Assembly: GCA_036245805.1 (NCBI GenBank)
Contig: BTRK01000001.1
Coordinates: 6,076,001-6,140,000 of the forward strand
Direction: 5' to 3'
Length of the DNA stretch: 64,000 bases
DNA from: Pristionchus mayeri
Taxonomy: Eukaryota > Nematoda > Chromadorea > Rhabditida > Neodiplogasteridae
The position numbers and the translations under genes were made by a program. The notes under the pieces were generated by a model. It searched no databases, was not told the origin of the DNA, and worked only from the letters and a program-made list of their open reading frames with translations. Positions 11,497 through 22,778 of the stretch are shown here, one piece after another; the stretch's first letter is position 1; each line of letters begins with the position of its first letter.

Positions 11497-11640
11497 CTTT
11501 CCTTTCGTTTTCCAACTCACCACACCATGCCGATGAGTGGTACACCGTCCTATTTCACGGAGCCATGGCGGAACCCAGAGTCGGAATTTCGAAAAAAAAA
11601 TAAAACTTTGTATGGTCGGAATCGAAATCATAACCTTGTG
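11497..11640. repeat. Copy of the block upstream of the F-box-like gene
   Basis: This matches 13328-13470, sharing CCGATGAGTGGTACAC and CGGAATTTCGAAAAA. One copy is upstream and the other downstream of the minus-strand gene 11885-13174. That is what a tandem duplication of the gene plus its 5' flank would leave behind. The frames across both copies are not conserved. Confidence 0.55.
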
Positions 11641-11884
11641 TACAAAAATCCTTATTCTTACTGTGCTAAACACTGAATCTACATACTCGCACATAGTACC
11701 ATATATTCGCGCATAGTCCCATATATTCGGAAAGCACTGCTTCAAATTTATTGAACTTTTGCCATGAAATACATCAATCGATATATAATATTAGACTTTT
11801 TGTGTTATGCGGACAATCTGAGCGATTCTGAGAAAAACAACAATCCAAACAAAATCAAGAATCTAGGTATAAGCAAGTAGGAAA

Positions 11885-13174
11885 TCAACAGTAACGCTCA
11901 GCCTTGGTATCGAGGTGTTTGACATCGATAATCTTCCGACTCCAGTTATTCCTGTATAATTCATAGAGTCCAATTTGAAAATAATGATCAGGAATTGGAT
12001 CTTCAACCCATGTTGTGAATTGCACTTTCATTCCGTTGTGATGAAGCATCTAAATTTATGAGGAGATATGACATTTGCTGACCAAAGGCATGTCGAAAGT
12101 GTAAGCAAATACCTTGATAATCCTCTCCAAAGTAAGTGGTCTAGTCTTCAAAGCAAAACATAAATATTTGCACTTTCGACTCAATATTTCGCGAACTAAA
12201 GGCACAATGTCCAACTGTGTGTAGGTTTCTTCTGATGCTAGTTCTATTGTCGTTGAAATATTGGCAATTTCACATAGAAATGATAATGAATCTGCAAATA
12301 AAACAACAGAAAAAATGGGATTTCATGTATTTTTGCGAATTTTGGAAAATCTTGATGGAATCCGGCCACTCCCCAAGTCTTCGTAGCAAACCTTTTGTCA
12401 GCTTTCCAATTCTGTACTTTAGGAAATCCGGTTTTGTTTCAGAGATCAATTCAAGCGAAGGAATGCTGAAAATGTTAATTGCAGAACTGCGTTATGAATT
12501 TTTTTACATTTCTATGCGCTACGTTCAATCGATGATGTATTTATATATTGGGAAACTTACAACTCGGTACTCTCTGAGTACAAAGTAAACATGTACATTT
12601 TGGGAACATGTTTCCCTTTCATGTATTTCTTACAAATTTTGATTACATCTGGATTTACGCTATCGATAACCAGGACACTGAACTGGGATAGGGGAAAACA
12701 TGTGTTCAAGAGCTCGAAAAAACTCTCTAATTTCGCCAATTCCATCATTACCTGAATTGGAAAGGCGTGATAGAATTATTGACAATAGCTAAACTTACAT
12801 TGTTATAGTATGGTTTAATGTCGACTTTCGCAACGGCGCTCATGAGGAAATATTTAAAAATATAACAATTAATTGAGAAGGCAGCGTACGGGTTGCGCCT
12901 TTTCCCCTGAAATACGAATTATCGATATTTCATACTAGTAGGATCAGTATTTCACTTGTCCATCGACATGCAGGTAATCTATAACTATTGCTCGCTCTTT
13001 GATGAAATCATCGAATATGTTTCTCGTATTCTGGGAGGCCTGAAAGTCATTGAACTTTTTATAACTGTGATGTATACATGCATGTACCTCTCTTAGCCGG
13101 AGAAACGATTCATCCGTCAAAAAGTTGCAAATATGTTGTATCGAATTTTGAGAAAGGTTTGAAATATGGGGCAT
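11885..13174 (-). CDS. F-box-like nematode protein, complete 7-exon model, 295 aa
   Basis: Seven exons join with consistent phases and GT-AG borders: 13088-13174, 12956-13039, 12799-12906, 12561-12751, 12392-12465, 12113-12291 and 11885-12049, totalling 888 nt with TGA at 11885-11887. The ATG at 13174 opens MPHISNLSQNSIQHICNFL, then DESFLRLRE, an N-terminal helix pattern like a degenerate F-box, which in known F-box proteins binds Skp1 in SCF ubiquitin ligases. The rest (for example SFFELLNTCFPLSQF, LELISETKPDFLKYRIG, TRPLTLERIIK) resembles the variable substrate-side domains of nematode F-box proteins. There is no signal peptide or membrane segment. The broken paralog at 6760-9829 has the same exon lengths. 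The exon model is strong; the F-box label is an inference. Confidence 0.8.
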
Positions 13175-13327
13175 TTTAGAGGTGTAAATTTAGAATCGAT
13201 CGCTGTATTGCTATAATAACTAGTACGTGAAAAGATTAGTGGTGACTAATTATGAGCAATAAATAGAAAATATAACTGCTGGAAATGAGTAGTGAAGTGT
13301 TAGTCTAAGTAAAATTATTAGAGGCGT

Positions 13328-13470
13328 CTTTCCATTCGTTCTGCAAAGTTATCGCACCACGCCGATGAGTGGTACACGGTACTATTTTACGGAACAATAC
13401 CGGATTCCGAGACGGAATTTCGAAAAATTGAAAAAGCTATGTTTATCAGTATCGAAGAACAAAAACTAAA
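13328..13470. repeat. 5' flanking block duplicated at 11497-11640
   Basis: It lies 150-300 bp upstream of the ATG at 13174, so it may include the promoter of that gene. Its second copy sits downstream of the same gene. No TATA box is evident. The 13471-13980 stretch beyond it shows only weak frames. Confidence 0.5.
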
Positions 13471-13980
13471 TAGGAACAATTTTGCAGAAATCTGTATTTT
13501 TTGTACCAAACGGCCTCATATACATACTCGGAAAAATCGACGACTCTTTCGCTAGAACCACAAAACACGCTGCATGGTGAATACGCATTGCCAATGGGGG
13601 CTCTCTCATCACATTAAATATGATGTCATAGCAAAGTTCGACTGAGCATCTTTCGATATCTTTCGAAAGCACTGCCTGGCATTAATGCCGGACAGCGTGC
13701 AAAATTGTGTGTGCAAAATTTGTTTGTACAATGCCCTCGCTCGCTCGACTCGCAGCCATCGAAGTTCAGAAGGGAGGCGACCACTGACTGTCGGAGTTGC
13801 TGCTGCTGCACATTGGAGATCGCTGCGACTGAGAGCAACCGCAACCGATTACCCGAAGCTTAATGCCATGGAGGAGCAGTGGTAATATGTGATTTCCCGC
13901 ATTTTCAAATCTCGGATTCCAGTAGTGCTAGCGACTTGAGATTTGGAATATTGGGTGTAAATGGATTTTCCGAGATATTA

Positions 13981-15582
13981 TTAGGGTGTCCGGAAAGTTC
14001 GTTCATTTGGTCATCAAAAATAAACGCGTGATTCATTTCCCCATTTCTGCAGTTCTATTCGTGAGCAATGTATCGTGCAATTTTGGTTTTGAATTGGAAG
14101 AATATTGCATCACTACGAAATATTTTAGAATTATTTTAGTAGTGGTGACTTCACACGGCCTAGTGAAAACTTGGTTTTCCATTGTTATATCCTCGGCCGT
14201 TCCGCAAAGCTAAATTATTCCATTTGATGTTGGGTGGCTCCCCTTACTCTTAGCTTTTGTAAAACATGGTACTCCCGCTTCAAGAATTGAGATTACGGTC
14301 TTGTTACTCTGTTTCACGCTGAAAACCCCATTTTTTGTCGCATAGTCGTATTGTTGTCATAAGGTAAAAGAGCCAGACTAATGTCAATTAGCTCAATTAA
14401 AAGTTAGAATCGGGTACTCTATTGTCCACTATACGACGCATATCTCACCTGTCTAGCAAAACGCTGAGACTCCCTAGTGTACTTACTCATTTTTCAACTT
14501 CATTTTTGTGACCTGTCAGTTTGAATACCTAACGATTTTTCGGCCGTAAGAAGGGGCTGAGGCAAAATAACTAGGTAATCGGTGCCCAATTACTAATGGA
14601 TCACGTATGACAAGTTAGAGCGAATACTTCAGTTGTAGAGCATACACCCCATTGCCCATGATAATACTGTGAATATTATTTAATGCTTAAGTATTTTAAT
14701 ATAATTATATATTAATTAAGTCAGTCCATGTTTGTTGTCCGACCGTGAATTAGTTAAATTCAAATCTTACCGTAGTTCATGAGTTGGCAGCCATGCTAGT
14801 TGTTTGTTTGTTTGTTCGGATTTTGTTTGTTTACTTCTCTCGTTCTACATAAAGTCTATTTGATTAATCAATTGCTCGTGTTTCTCGAATTCTGGAGCGG
14901 TTAACGGTGCCGTGAAAGTATCTTGAATCCGTCTCTTATTTCTTGTCTTGTTTCCTCTTGCTGACCCGGGCAAATCCTGTGCTTCCGGTGTCAGAATTTT
15001 CCTCTTGCTGACCCGGGCAAATATTGTGCTTCCGGTGTCAGAAGTCGTGCCCATCTCTTGTGCAGGGTGCGCACAATCACATCTCTTGTGCAGTGATTGT
15101 TTTGCGTCGAGTGTGAACTGGAATTTGCGAGGGTCCGCCGAAGGCGCTGTCCAAATTTTTTGCAGTGCATCTCGAACGCTTCAAGCTGGACGTCGCCCCC
15201 GGTTTCTACACGTGCCCGATCGTCTCTTCAAGCAGGAACGAGCTGGTTTGAAACAGTGAGTTCGGCTGATCTAAGTGTTGTGCTGCTCTAGAGTGACGTG
15301 GCAGTTTTTTAGTTGTTTGAGTGGAGAAAAGGTGCAAGTAGCGGGAGGACGGGATCTGTTTACAGTAGATGCACGCTAACACGATGTATGAAAATTTCGC
15401 TAGGTCGTGATAAAATCAAATCACTAAAATCAATGTAGAAACGGTCATACTAATCCAATCATCTTTTAATTCAGTGCTAGTGAAGCACCATACTTTGCTC
15501 ACAAATAACACTGCAGAAATGGGGAATTGAATCACGCATTCATTTTAGATGACCAAGTGAACGAACTTTCCGGACACTCTAA
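13981..15582. mobile_element. 1.6-kb Tc1/mariner-type element with long inverted ends
   Basis: The left end TTAGGGTGTCCGGAAAGTTC matches the right end TTAGAGTGTCCGGAAAGTTC (reverse complemented), and similarity continues for about 75 bp to CCCCATTTCTGCAG. TA flanks both sides (13979-13980 and 15583-15584). No transposase with a DDD/E triad can be read, so it is non-autonomous. Inside, near 14945-15045, a block of about 47 bp containing TTGCTGACCCGGGCAAAT is duplicated in tandem. Confidence 0.78.
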
Positions 15583-15799
15583 TACATTGCGGGAATTTAA
15601 ATATTCCTCTTCTTCTCGACTTTTTCCACGGTATTATACCGAGCCCTTTCCCGCCTGATAAATGTTCGATTGGTGGTCCTTTATGAAGTTTCTTTTTCTA
15701 AGAGAATGTATCAAGTGGCAATTAGATGTTTTGTTCAAATCTGTTCGCGATGAGGATTGCAAAATATAGGATACATTTGATAGTTAATTGCTCTACCAG

Positions 15800-17763
15800 A
15801 TACAACCAGTTATGAAAGTCTTGCTTCCGCTATGAGATCAGTAGCCAATGACTCCATGAAAGTGGTAGTAAAAGAAGAGAGGTTCTCCCATCGCACGAAG
15901 AGATTGTTCATCGAAAGAAGACGCCTTAGAGACAACGTACCCACTCCAATCAACCGAGTAATGTTCTCTATCACGAGCAAGGCGTTGCGAATATCAATCC
16001 AAGACGATATCAGAAAAGGTCATTTGGAAGTTGTTCGACGAGCCGTTGAATATGGTTACAGTACGAAGAAAGCTCTGCAATCATCACAAGTAGGCAATAC
16101 CAAACTTTATCAACTGGAAAGGAGTGACGGGTTCGGTGGCGAATACGAAACATGAAATGAACAGAGTTGTCAAAAATTTCTACGATGCTCTGTTTCAAAG
16201 AACGAGACGCCCGAAAAGATTGCAATTCAAGGCCAGTGATCCCTTCTTACCAATAATTGAAAGCGAAGTAAAAATGGCAATTCGGAAATTGAAAAATGGA
16301 AAATCGCCGGGGCCGGACAAAATCAGCGCTGAGATGCTCAAATGTGCATCTGACACTGTTATCAACCCACTATGCACACTTTTCAATACATGGATCTCCG
16401 AGGAATCTGTGCCCCCAAAATTGCCAAATTCATTTATCTCGCTCATTTATAAGAAAGGAAGTCACCTAGAAATCGCAAATTATCGGCCAATCGCTCTCTT
16501 GAATCTGGTGTACAAAGTGTTTACATCAATAATCGATAGCCGGATCGAACGTACACTGTCACAAAATCAGCCACCAGAACAAGCAGGCTTTCGCAAGAAC
16601 TATACCACGACAGATCACATATTCACACTCAACGAATTGATCTGTCGCTCCACTGAATACGACTTCCCGCTCTATCTCGTCTTTATAGACTTCGCAAAAG
16701 CGTTCGATTCTGTGGAGTTTAGTGGCGTGTGGAGTGCCCTTTGTCAACAAGGTGTTCATTCAAAAATAGTCAATACAATGAGAGATGTATATGATCGTGC
16801 TGAAGTTTTCGTGAAAGTAGGAAGAAGCAAAGTTCCAATCGAAGTGGGCAGAGGTGTCCGTCAAGGAGACCCCCTATCCCCACACTTATTCAATTGTGTA
16901 TTGGAGAGTGTCTTCCGTGAACTGGACTGGTCGAATTATGGAATCAGCATAGATGGAAAGAAAATGAACCACTTACGGTATGCAGACGATATTGTTTTAA
17001 TTTCCCACAACCCAAAAGAAATATCGCGAATGATGGATGAACTAGTGAAGGAAAGTGCAAAAGTCGGATTAACGATCAATAAGAAGAAAACTGTCGCCAT
17101 GTCAAATAGAAATCAAACGCCATTGTTCATAGATCAAGATCAATTGATCTACGTGAACAGTTTCATTTACCTTGGCGTCCGCTTATCATTCGACAATATT
17201 CTTCTGCTAGAAATAAACAGGAGGATCGGAAGCGGTTGGAAAGCGTTTAACCGTTTTCACGATTTTCTTACAAACAAATGCGTTGCAATGGGACTAAAAG
17301 CAAGAGTCTATCGAATGTGTATTGAACCTGCGCTCTTGTACGGCTGTGAAGTATGGAGCACTACGAAGAAAATAAGATCAAGGTTGATAGTAGCTCAACG
17401 CTCGATGATGAGAAAAATGGCAAACGTAACGAGGATGGACAGAAAAACCAATGACTGGCTCTCAAACAAAGTGCCCCTTCAAGATGTTCGAGTAAGAGCA
17501 ATGCAGAGGAAATGGAAATGGGCGAGAAGGATAGCTTTGTTTAATGATGAAAGATGGACGCAGCGATTAGCTCAATGGACACCTTGGGACAGAGAAAGAC
17601 TGATCGGAAGGCCCAAAATGAGGTGGCGAGACGAACTTGTGCGCCACTTGGGAGTTAACTGGGCCGACAAAAGCAGAAGATACCCCGATAAGTGGAACGA
17701 TTGCATGATTCAACAGGCCCGTGACCTGATGCTTGAATAAATTTGATTTGATTTGATTTGATT
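15800..17763 (+). mobile_element. Second RTE-like LINE, 5' truncated
   Basis: The copy is bounded by a 12-bp target duplication, TTGCTCTACCAG, at 15788-15799 and 17764-17775. The 3' end is a run of four ATTTG-type pentamers after the stop codon, as expected for RTE elements. The endonuclease half is missing, which is the usual outcome of incomplete reverse transcription. Confidence 0.9.
15832..17740 (+). pseudogene. RTE-like reverse transcriptase, one frameshift
   Basis: 15832-16155 and 16124-17740 are one reading frame broken by an extra T near 16130. The second part, 538 codons, is otherwise open: KNGKSPGPDKISAEML, NYRPIALLNLVYKVFTS, FIDFAKAFDS, GVRQGDPLSPHLFN, the catalytic LRYADDIVLIS, and the tail IGRPKMRWRDELVRHLGVNW near the stop. 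It is clearly related to the copy at 2365-5272 and served to locate that copy's frame breaks. It lacks the endonuclease, so it could not have mobilised itself. Confidence 0.88.
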
Positions 17764-17775
17764 TTGCTCTACCAG

Positions 17776-18481
17776 GGGTACCAAAAACATGTTTCAATGG
17801 CAATGTTTTCGGGAGTATTCTAAAAAAAACATACCAATTTTCCACAGTTTAGCTCAATGGACAGTTCTGAGACACTTGACACACTTCCAGTAATGATCCC
17901 AGTACGGCAATCATGAAAGTGGCAAGATCATGCATGTATATTTATTTCCCACCCGTTTATGGAAACTCGAAAGCCAACTCGAATTATGCTTTCTTCATGT
18001 TGACCATAGCGCGCGTTTTGGATAGGTCGGAAACATTTTTAATTAATAAGTTTTTTTTGGTATTTACTCAATGCTGATGAATTTTTATCGAACTCATTGA
18101 TGATGTTTTCAAAATGGATATTTGTTTGATAATTTGCGCTAAATATTTGCTTGCCGCTATTCATATTGTAATCATTATGGGTTCAGTCGCAAGACATTTT
18201 TTTTCGTGATTAAACACATCTCGGGGTTTTTTTCCGTCATCGTGTTATGTTTATTTCACTCGTTCATCCTCAGCGAGAGAGTGAGCGACTTCATTCGAAG
18301 AAGAGTTAACTAATAACTGATCAATTAATGCCTCATTTCGTATCAATTTACATTATTCATCAAATTGAATTTTATTCAGAAGTGGTAATAATGGGACTCA
18401 TGAACACAATGCAATCATTGCAAGAACAATCATTAAAAAGAGAGATTACACAACACGTTCAGGCAACTAGTTCAGGCAGTT
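17776..18481. other. Intergenic stretch without recognised features
   Basis: AT-rich DNA between the RTE copy and the 3' end of the minus-strand relic. No long frame, hairpin or RNA gene is seen. Confidence 0.5.
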
Positions 18482-19700
18482 TCAGACTTCTTTCCAGGTC
18501 CTGACGAACACTGAGAAATGCGTATCGATCTGTCCCTCAGCTCTCTCTGTGCCCACACAGATCTCCACACTTCTATCCATTATTAGATGTTCCATCTTGA
18601 TAATATTATCGTGTTTGTCATTATAGGATGCGGTGATATTACACTGAAATTATATTAGTACTTATTTCGAATTAAAGTTGTATTACGTAATATATAGTAT
18701 GAAAGTGTAGGAAGATGACGGAAACTTTCAAACAAGAGTATAACAATACGACGCAATTGATCACATACCTGATCGGTGCCAAGGATGGATAGATCAAACA
18801 TGGATGATGTCGTCGAAAACTCCCAGTTTGCAGTTTGATCGGAAGATATTCTCATCTGTTAAATCGGGAATTAATGTTTGGAAACATACATGAGTATTAG
18901 GTATGTTGTTAAAAATTGTAGGAGCTAGGTCGGATGATCACTTTCCGAATGATAACCAACAAATACCCATCTTCAGGGCTTTCACGGAACATGTTTGGTA
19001 TACTAAGGAGCCTACTGTACAAATACAGGGGAACGGTATAGTCTTTGGCTATCATCCCACGGTGGTAACCCGACCTAGTCCCAAATTACACGTTCAAAAT
19101 TTTCAGAACTCAAATAAAATATAAAATACCAACCTTTAGAGCCTCCAGTATCACGTCAGGGTCTAGAATAAGCCCTTCAAAAGTTATGTCGTCAAATCGG
19201 GCAAGATGTTCCTTGAACGGCATTCCGGGATAGAATCTGTGGACCTGTAATATCTGAATTAACTCTATAATCTGTAATAACTCTATTATTGCATCAAATG
19301 TAAAGGAACCAAACACTAGTGATTTTTTTTTTGAAAGTCCGCATGTGCCTTTTCAAAAACAGTGAGAGAGCATGCGAAAACAAGATAGCGAGCGTGATCA
19401 GGAACGCTCGCAAATTCTAATAGTTTCAAGGGTTTTATTTAACTTTAATTCTAAAATAAAATCACCTTGCCGTCATATCTGTTAATAAACGGAAAGTCTG
19501 ACGAGTCTGCCGAGGGATAAGTTGTTATAAATTCCTCGTTGAGCAAATTCGGCGGGAAATCGGGGCCGGACAGCTCGATTTCTCTCGGTTTCAACGAAGC
19601 CAGAAACTGAGTCAATCTGAACATTTCCTTTTCACATCTAATATATTATTTTTTATTATTTTTTCTATTATTTTTTTACAAAATGTTTATTGCTCTTTAA

Positions 19701-19991
19701 GGAGTGCTCCGGGGAATAAATGTTACGGAGTCCCACCACGAAAATTCTGCGCTCTCAGTGGGAAACTGTAGCGAATTTACCCCTAGATCGAGACTGTAAC
19801 TAAGCAGAGCGAGTGAAACATAAACCAAACAGGCGCGACCCTGCGCTTTCAATAAACTTCGCGCGTATGTAAACTTCACGCCTTAGATGCGTCTGTGCAA
19901 CTTCGCACAGCATGCTTTATGATTGGGTGAGTGAGCTCTACAACATACACGCTATCACTATGGGTGACTGAAAATTCCCCGGAGCACCCCT
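19701..19991. mobile_element. TTAA-flanked MITE in an intron
   Basis: The ends read GGAGTGCTCCGGGGAAT and, reverse complemented, AGGGGTGCTCCGGGGAAT. TTAA stands at 19697-19700 and 19992-19995. It lies in the intron between exons 20031-20146 and 19466-19616 of the relic. No coding capacity is seen. Confidence 0.7.
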
Positions 19992-20772
19992 TTAAACGTT
20001 ACTATTACATTATTATTTAGTTACCCTTACTTTTTGATTTCGATATCATCATGAACCGGCGTATTGTAGAGATTGAGATTATTCTCGAGCACTCTTCCGC
20101 TCAGAAGGGGGGTCATTCGGTTGATAAAGTCATCGCCAATTGAAATCTGTAATTAGAAGATAAGTTGCCATTATGATCAATAGGGTTATCCAGGGGAAAT
20201 CATTTTGCAAATTTGCCGGGTGGGACCCAATCTCCTCAGTAGTCGGCCTCACCACGCTACAACACCAAGTGTAGTCATACGTCTACAAAATTGCTTGACG
20301 TGGCCGCACCTTTTCCTTTTTTAACTTTTACCCTCTATTAATAATCAACAATCTTGCTTACATTGATGAGAGTGAGTATATTGAATGAAAATTCGTCGAC
20401 GAATCTTCCAATCATATCGTAAAATTGAGCAGGAAGATCTTGGGTTGATCGACAATCAGTGCACGTATTCTAGAATCACGTATTTACACTTGAGTTACAC
20501 TTAACATATTATAGATAATGCAGTTTAAAAAAAATAATTGTCTATTCCATAAAAATGTGATGTTTAATTCCCTGAGAATTACCACTACTCACTCTCGGTT
20601 CGTCCAATGAGACGTAGTCTTCGGTGTAGAAGAAATCCGAAATCTCCTTTTTCGTAACCTCGACTTCTCCTTGAAACGCCGATCCACATTTGCCTCCCTC
20701 GCATCCCCTCGCAATGCTCGTAGCGATGCCCGCGAAAGTCGAAAGCAACCGTGAGTCCAAGGCAATCCTTAA

Positions 20773-21172
20773 AGGAGGAGTAAACTCAAAACTCATTGTT
20801 TTAAAGCAGGAATATCAGCAAAACTATCCAGGACAAAATTACAACGCATTTTCGAGACACTCGCAAACCGTAACCTATTTTCAAAATTCCGATTTTGAAA
20901 TCTCGATTCAGAATTGAGTTGTGGTTCCATTAACGTATTCAAAGTTGACCCTGACGCACAGCCAACGATTGAGAGAGCACACGACTTGAAGAGAGTTCTC
21001 TCCCTATTTGAAACATATTTCAACCAGGCGCGTTTTTGCTGAGAATCCTGCCTTAAAGCTATAACATGCACGGCATAGAGCTCCACAACGATAAGAAGCT
21101 CAAAAATTTTCACATTGATATCTCCATTCCGAACAGAGTTATGGCTAGTTGGCTGGGATATTTTCTCCTCCT
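20773..21172. mobile_element. TTAA-flanked MITE abutting a splice acceptor
   Basis: The ends are AGGAGGAG and CTCCTCCT, with TTAA at 20769-20772 and 21173-21176. On the minus strand the insertion ends TCCTCCTTTAAG directly before the exon at 20767, so the element supplies the pyrimidine tract of that acceptor. An internal phrase, ATCTCCATTCCGAACAGA, recurs near 59545. Confidence 0.75.
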
Positions 21173-21351
21173 TTAAACCAAATCTAGATGTGTCTTCGTA
21201 ATTATCACGCAATTAACATCCTTCTACTTTAATTATACTGCAGTGCGAAAAGTATTATTTTTATTTTATTAATGTATATGTTATGTTGAAAATAAGGCGC
21301 TAGGATGGATTAGAAAAAAAACAAGAAAAGGCGTGAGAAACTGTTACTTAA

Positions 21352-21639
21352 AGAAGGAGTAACACGAAAAATTAGTTCAATTAGATACTATGTGTATGTA
21401 ATAGAAGTCGGCAGCCCGATAATGAATCACTTTCTCCGAAGTTTCACAGACAGCTCTGAGGCTATTTACATACGCGCAAAGTTCATTGACGGCGCAGGGA
21501 TGTGGCTAGTTCGTTTATGTTTCACTTGCTCTACATAATTTTCGCCTCGCTCTTGGGGCTAATTTGGCTACAGTTTCCCATTGCGAGCGCAATATCTTCG
21601 TGGTGGGACTAACACGAATCCATTCGTGTTACCCCTTCT
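21352..21639. mobile_element. TTAA-flanked MITE in the first intron of the relic
   Basis: The ends are AGAAGGAGTAACACGA and, on the other side, TCGTGTTACCCCTTCT. TTAA stands at 21348-21351 and 21640-21643. It is related in end sequence to the 20773-21172 element. Confidence 0.72.
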
Positions 21640-21850
21640 TTAATACCGAAATCAAAATAAACGAGAAAAAACTCATGCTACCATGCTTACTTCCTTGGGA
21701 GAAGCAGAATTTTGCTTTGATCGACGAATTCGACGATATTTCATCGTTGTTTTGACTTTCTTGATTGTTTGCGGCTCTTTTGGCTTGGATGTATGACCCA
21801 TTTGTGCTGCCTTGTGGAGTGAAAACTGAAAAGAAACAACGATTGAAGTA

Positions 21851-22778
21851 TTAGGTTGTTCGGAAAGTTTCTTTCTTTCATTTTTGTCATGCCAATTCTT
21901 GTGGCATTCGACTTCAATTATTTTGTCTATGGTATATGTAAGGGCCTTGGCGGTGGAATGCTACAGTATGTTCAAATCGCACCTCGGTCATATAGCAGGC
22001 TAGAAAAAATATCAAAAGTTAGCAAATGCCAAAAACACCTCAAAAAACAGAATTTCAGTGTTTTGGTTGGGTCATTTCTTACCGAGAACTGGATGCCTAC
22101 CTATACTAAGCCGACAATGTATGATAGGGCAACAGTTGATATTAATGATAACAAAGAAAAACCAGGCTTTCAACCTTCGAGAGATACGAGAGATATCAAT
22201 ATGTCACCATTTCGATGTGCAAATTTCGGCATAAATATTCTGAAAAAAGCCTGCTCATGAATACGTAATTGGATTCCCACATAATTAGGTATAGCAAATG
22301 GCCATGTAAAGTACTTCACAAATAACAATCGCTTTGTTCTCTAGGTTGATCGGGGGAAGCACAATAAGTTCAAAATTCTGCTCGAAAAACAAATCGTAGT
22401 GCGGATTTTCCAATAGACGCTTGACTAGGCAATACATGCTAGATTTTCAGACTAGGCAATACATGCTAGATTTAAAACTTGATGTTTACTAATAACCCTA
22501 TTTGACGCACTTCACAATAGTGGGTCATTTGTATGCATATCGCTATTCTGCAAAGAAATGTGCGCCCTTAAAAATATCGGGGAAAAGTCGACGGTGATAA
22601 CTTCGGATCTCCTTTGCTCAAGATCTATTGATCGAAGCGGTATGCACTACTGGTTGTAATAGAGAGTATCCAAGCCCACATCAACTACAAAAAACCATAA
22701 GATGATTGGTCAAGATTAAATAAAGGAGAAGCGAAAAATGTCCATACATGAAAAAAAGAAACTTTCCGAACAACCTAA
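21851..22778. mobile_element. Mariner-type relic, about 0.93 kb
   Basis: The terminal inverted repeat TTAGGTTGTTCGGAAAGTTT is matched by AAACTTTCCGAACAACCTAA at the right end. TA flanks the left end; the right flank runs straight into another repeat. Frames inside are short and no catalytic triad is readable. Mariner ends of the TTAGGTTG kind are known in nematodes and insects. Confidence 0.75.

Larger units (their letters stand above)
18482..21801 (-). pseudogene. Paralog of a nematode F-box family that has lost its F-box exons
   Basis: Exons matching the family at 50722-52359 and 63370-64000: 21691-21801 (MGHTSKPKEP start), 20593-20767, 20362-20469, 20031-20146, 19466-19616, 19134-19244, 18769-18855 and 18482-18643, with the stop at 18482-18484. 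All phases agree except in 20593-20767, which is one base too long for the family frame: it reads FRGHRYEH in one frame and GKCGSAFQGE, then FFYTEDYVSLDEP, in the next. The two F-box exons of the relatives (59 and 106 bp) are absent. The space between the first two exons is filled by MITEs at 20773-21172 and 21352-21639. Joining exon 1 to the next would still be in phase. Probably dead, or an F-box-less derivative if the extra base is an error. Confidence 0.75.

Noticed and set aside
14845..15054. A gag-like gene inside the mariner-ended element
   Set aside because: The 69-codon frame overlaps a 47-bp tandem duplication and has no zinc knuckle or downstream polymerase.
20793..21212. 139-codon minus-strand frame in the first intron of the F-box-less relic
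   Set aside because: It lies almost wholly inside the TTAA-flanked MITE and has no relation to the gene family.
21851..22778. Active mariner transposase at 21856-22260
   Set aside because: The 134-codon frame shows no helix-turn-helix or catalytic Asp residues that I can place; the element is too short for a full transposase.
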